DNA from: Candidatus Sulfopaludibacter sp. SbA3
Lineage (GTDB): Bacteria > Acidobacteriota > Terriglobia > 20CM-2-55-15
Reading direction: 5' to 3'
DNA: 6,398 nt
Assembly: GCA_945861845.1 (NCBI GenBank)
Contig: CAMAWS010000204.1
Coordinates: 1-6,398, forward strand
Shown here: positions 5,628-6,398 of the stretch, piece after piece
Numbering within the stretch: position 1 is the first letter of the stretch
How the letters are laid out: every line of letters begins with the position of its first letter
Notes under the pieces: generated by a model
The model's database searches: none
Told to the model about the DNA's origin: nothing
What the model saw: only the letters and a program-made list of their open reading frames with translations
Translations under genes and position numbers: made by a program

Positions 5628-6398
5628 ATGCCTAAATCTGGATTTGTTTCACTTATCGGCCGCCCGAATTCCGGAAAATCGACCCTGCTCAATCGATTTG
5701 TCGGCGAGAAAGTGTCTATCGTCACCGACAAGCCGCAGACCACGCGCAATATCATCCGCGGAATTGTTACGAGGCCGGAAGGCCAGATCGTACTGCTCGA
5801 CACGCCGGGGATTCACAAGCCAATCCACCGCATGAATGAGCGGATGATGAAGTATGTCCGCGATGCGATGTCGGAGGTCGACCTGCTGTTGTTGCTGGTG
5901 GATGCATCGGCGTCGTTTGGACGGGGCGATGAGTTTACGCTGGAGCTGGTGAAGCCATTGTCCGTGAAGAAGATTCTGCTGCCGAACAAGATCGACCGGA
6001 TTGCCAAGAAAGATCTTCTTCCCCTGATCGACCACTATTCCAAGCTTGCCGCCTTCGACGAAGTCATTCCAATTTCCGCATTGAATGGGGAAAACGTCGA
6101 GATGCTGCTTCAGCAGATATTCAAGTACCTCCCGGAAGGCCCGCAGTACTATCCCGCCGATCAAATCACCGACCAGCAGGAGCGTGGCCTTGCGGCCGAG
6201 ATCATTCGCGAAAAGCTTATCGTGGCGACCAGGGATGAACTGCCGTATTCGACGGCGGTCGTGATAGACCGTTTTGAGGAAGGCGAAAAAATCCATCGCA
6301 TTTACGCCAGCATCTTTGTGGACTGCGAGTCGCAGAAAGCCATCGTTATAGGAAAAGGTGGAGAGGTCCTGAAAGCAGTTGGAACGGAGGCCCGGAAG
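5628..6398 (+). CDS. era: GTPase Era (3' end beyond window)
   Basis: Era is an essential GTPase that binds the 16S rRNA 3' end during 30S assembly. The frame is open for 257 codons from ATG 5628 to the window edge. Full-length Era is about 300 aa, so some 40-45 residues are missing. Seen: G1 G-R-P-N-S-G-K-S-T at 11-19, switch I region Q-T-T-R at 37-40, G3 D-T-P-G at 58-61, G4 N-K-I-D at 120-123 and G5 S-A-L at 150-152. The KH domain begins after about 180 and shows I-G-K-G-G at 241-245. AGGA at 5616-5619 is 8 nt before the ATG, a good ribosome binding site. It lies 19 nt after the CBS-domain gene and closes the visible operon. The G1 loop has Ser15 where Val or Ala is usual. The truncation is caused by the window, not the gene. 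Confidence 0.97.
   Translation, partial: MPKSGFVSLIGRPNSGKSTLLNRFVGEKVSIVTDKPQTTRNIIRGIVTRPEGQIVLLDTPGIHKPIHRMNERMMKYVRDAMSEVDLLLLLVDASASFGRGDEFTLELVKPLSVKKILLPNKIDRIAKKDLLPLIDHYSKLAAFDEVIPISALNGENVEMLLQQIFKYLPEGPQYYPADQITDQQERGLAAEIIREKLIVATRDELPYSTAVVIDRFEEGEKIHRIYASIFVDCESQKAIVIGKGGEVLKAVGTEARK

Noticed and set aside
5649..6296. 215-aa open frame antisense to era
   Set aside because: It is fully opposite the conserved Era GTPase motifs. There is no ribosome binding site or family signature; it is a shadow frame.
1..6398. Mobile element, defence system, CRISPR, toxin-antitoxin or other novel cassette
   Set aside because: All sizeable coding regions are assigned to conserved housekeeping families. 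No direct repeats, transposase, integrase or array-like pattern was seen on either strand.

Overview
The window is an ordinary bacterial core-genome segment of about 6.4 kb with moderately high GC. Seven genes are visible, all belonging to recognisable families. The outer-membrane LptE and the Tat-exported hydrolase point to a diderm (Gram-negative-type) bacterium. The gene order lptE-holA-rpsT followed by phoH-ybeY-CBS protein-era, together with the overall protein flavour, would fit Acidobacteriota. That placement is an inference of modest confidence; no rRNA or other decisive marker is present.

Layout: (1) 14-883, minus strand: a Tat-signal-bearing dienelactone-hydrolase-family protein. 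(2) 884-983: a compact divergent promoter region. (3) 984-2455, plus strand: lptE (LPS-assembly lipoprotein) overlapping holA (DNA polymerase III delta) by one base. (4) 2456-2551: a non-coding gap between convergent holA and rpsT, holding two imperfect inverted copies of a short GC-rich hairpin (REP-like). (5) 2552-2818, minus strand: rpsT (ribosomal protein S20). (6) 2819-2875: a second divergent promoter region, in which the rpsT and phoH promoters overlap physically. (7) 2876-6398, plus strand: a tightly packed operon of phoH, ybeY, a CNNM/CorC-type CBS-domain membrane protein, and era, which runs off the right edge.

Functionally, the right half is a ribosome-biogenesis neighbourhood. S20 is a primary 16S rRNA-binding protein. 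YbeY is a metal-dependent endoribonuclease linked to 16S 3'-end maturation and rRNA quality control, and PhoH-type ATPases are its usual genomic and physical partners. Era is a GTPase that binds the 16S 3' end. The CBS-domain protein travels with phoH/ybeY in many bacteria (the ybeZ-ybeY-ybeX arrangement). The left half pairs envelope biogenesis (LptE) with replisome clamp loading (HolA), a common pairing.

I found no mobile element, CRISPR array, RNA gene, toxin-antitoxin or defence cassette, and no evidence for a previously undescribed system. The points most worth a second look are two promoters with the same extended -10 element placed so close to the start codon that the transcripts would be leaderless or nearly so (lptE, phoH), the overlapping rpsT/phoH promoters, and loss of conserved membrane-domain motifs in the CBS protein.
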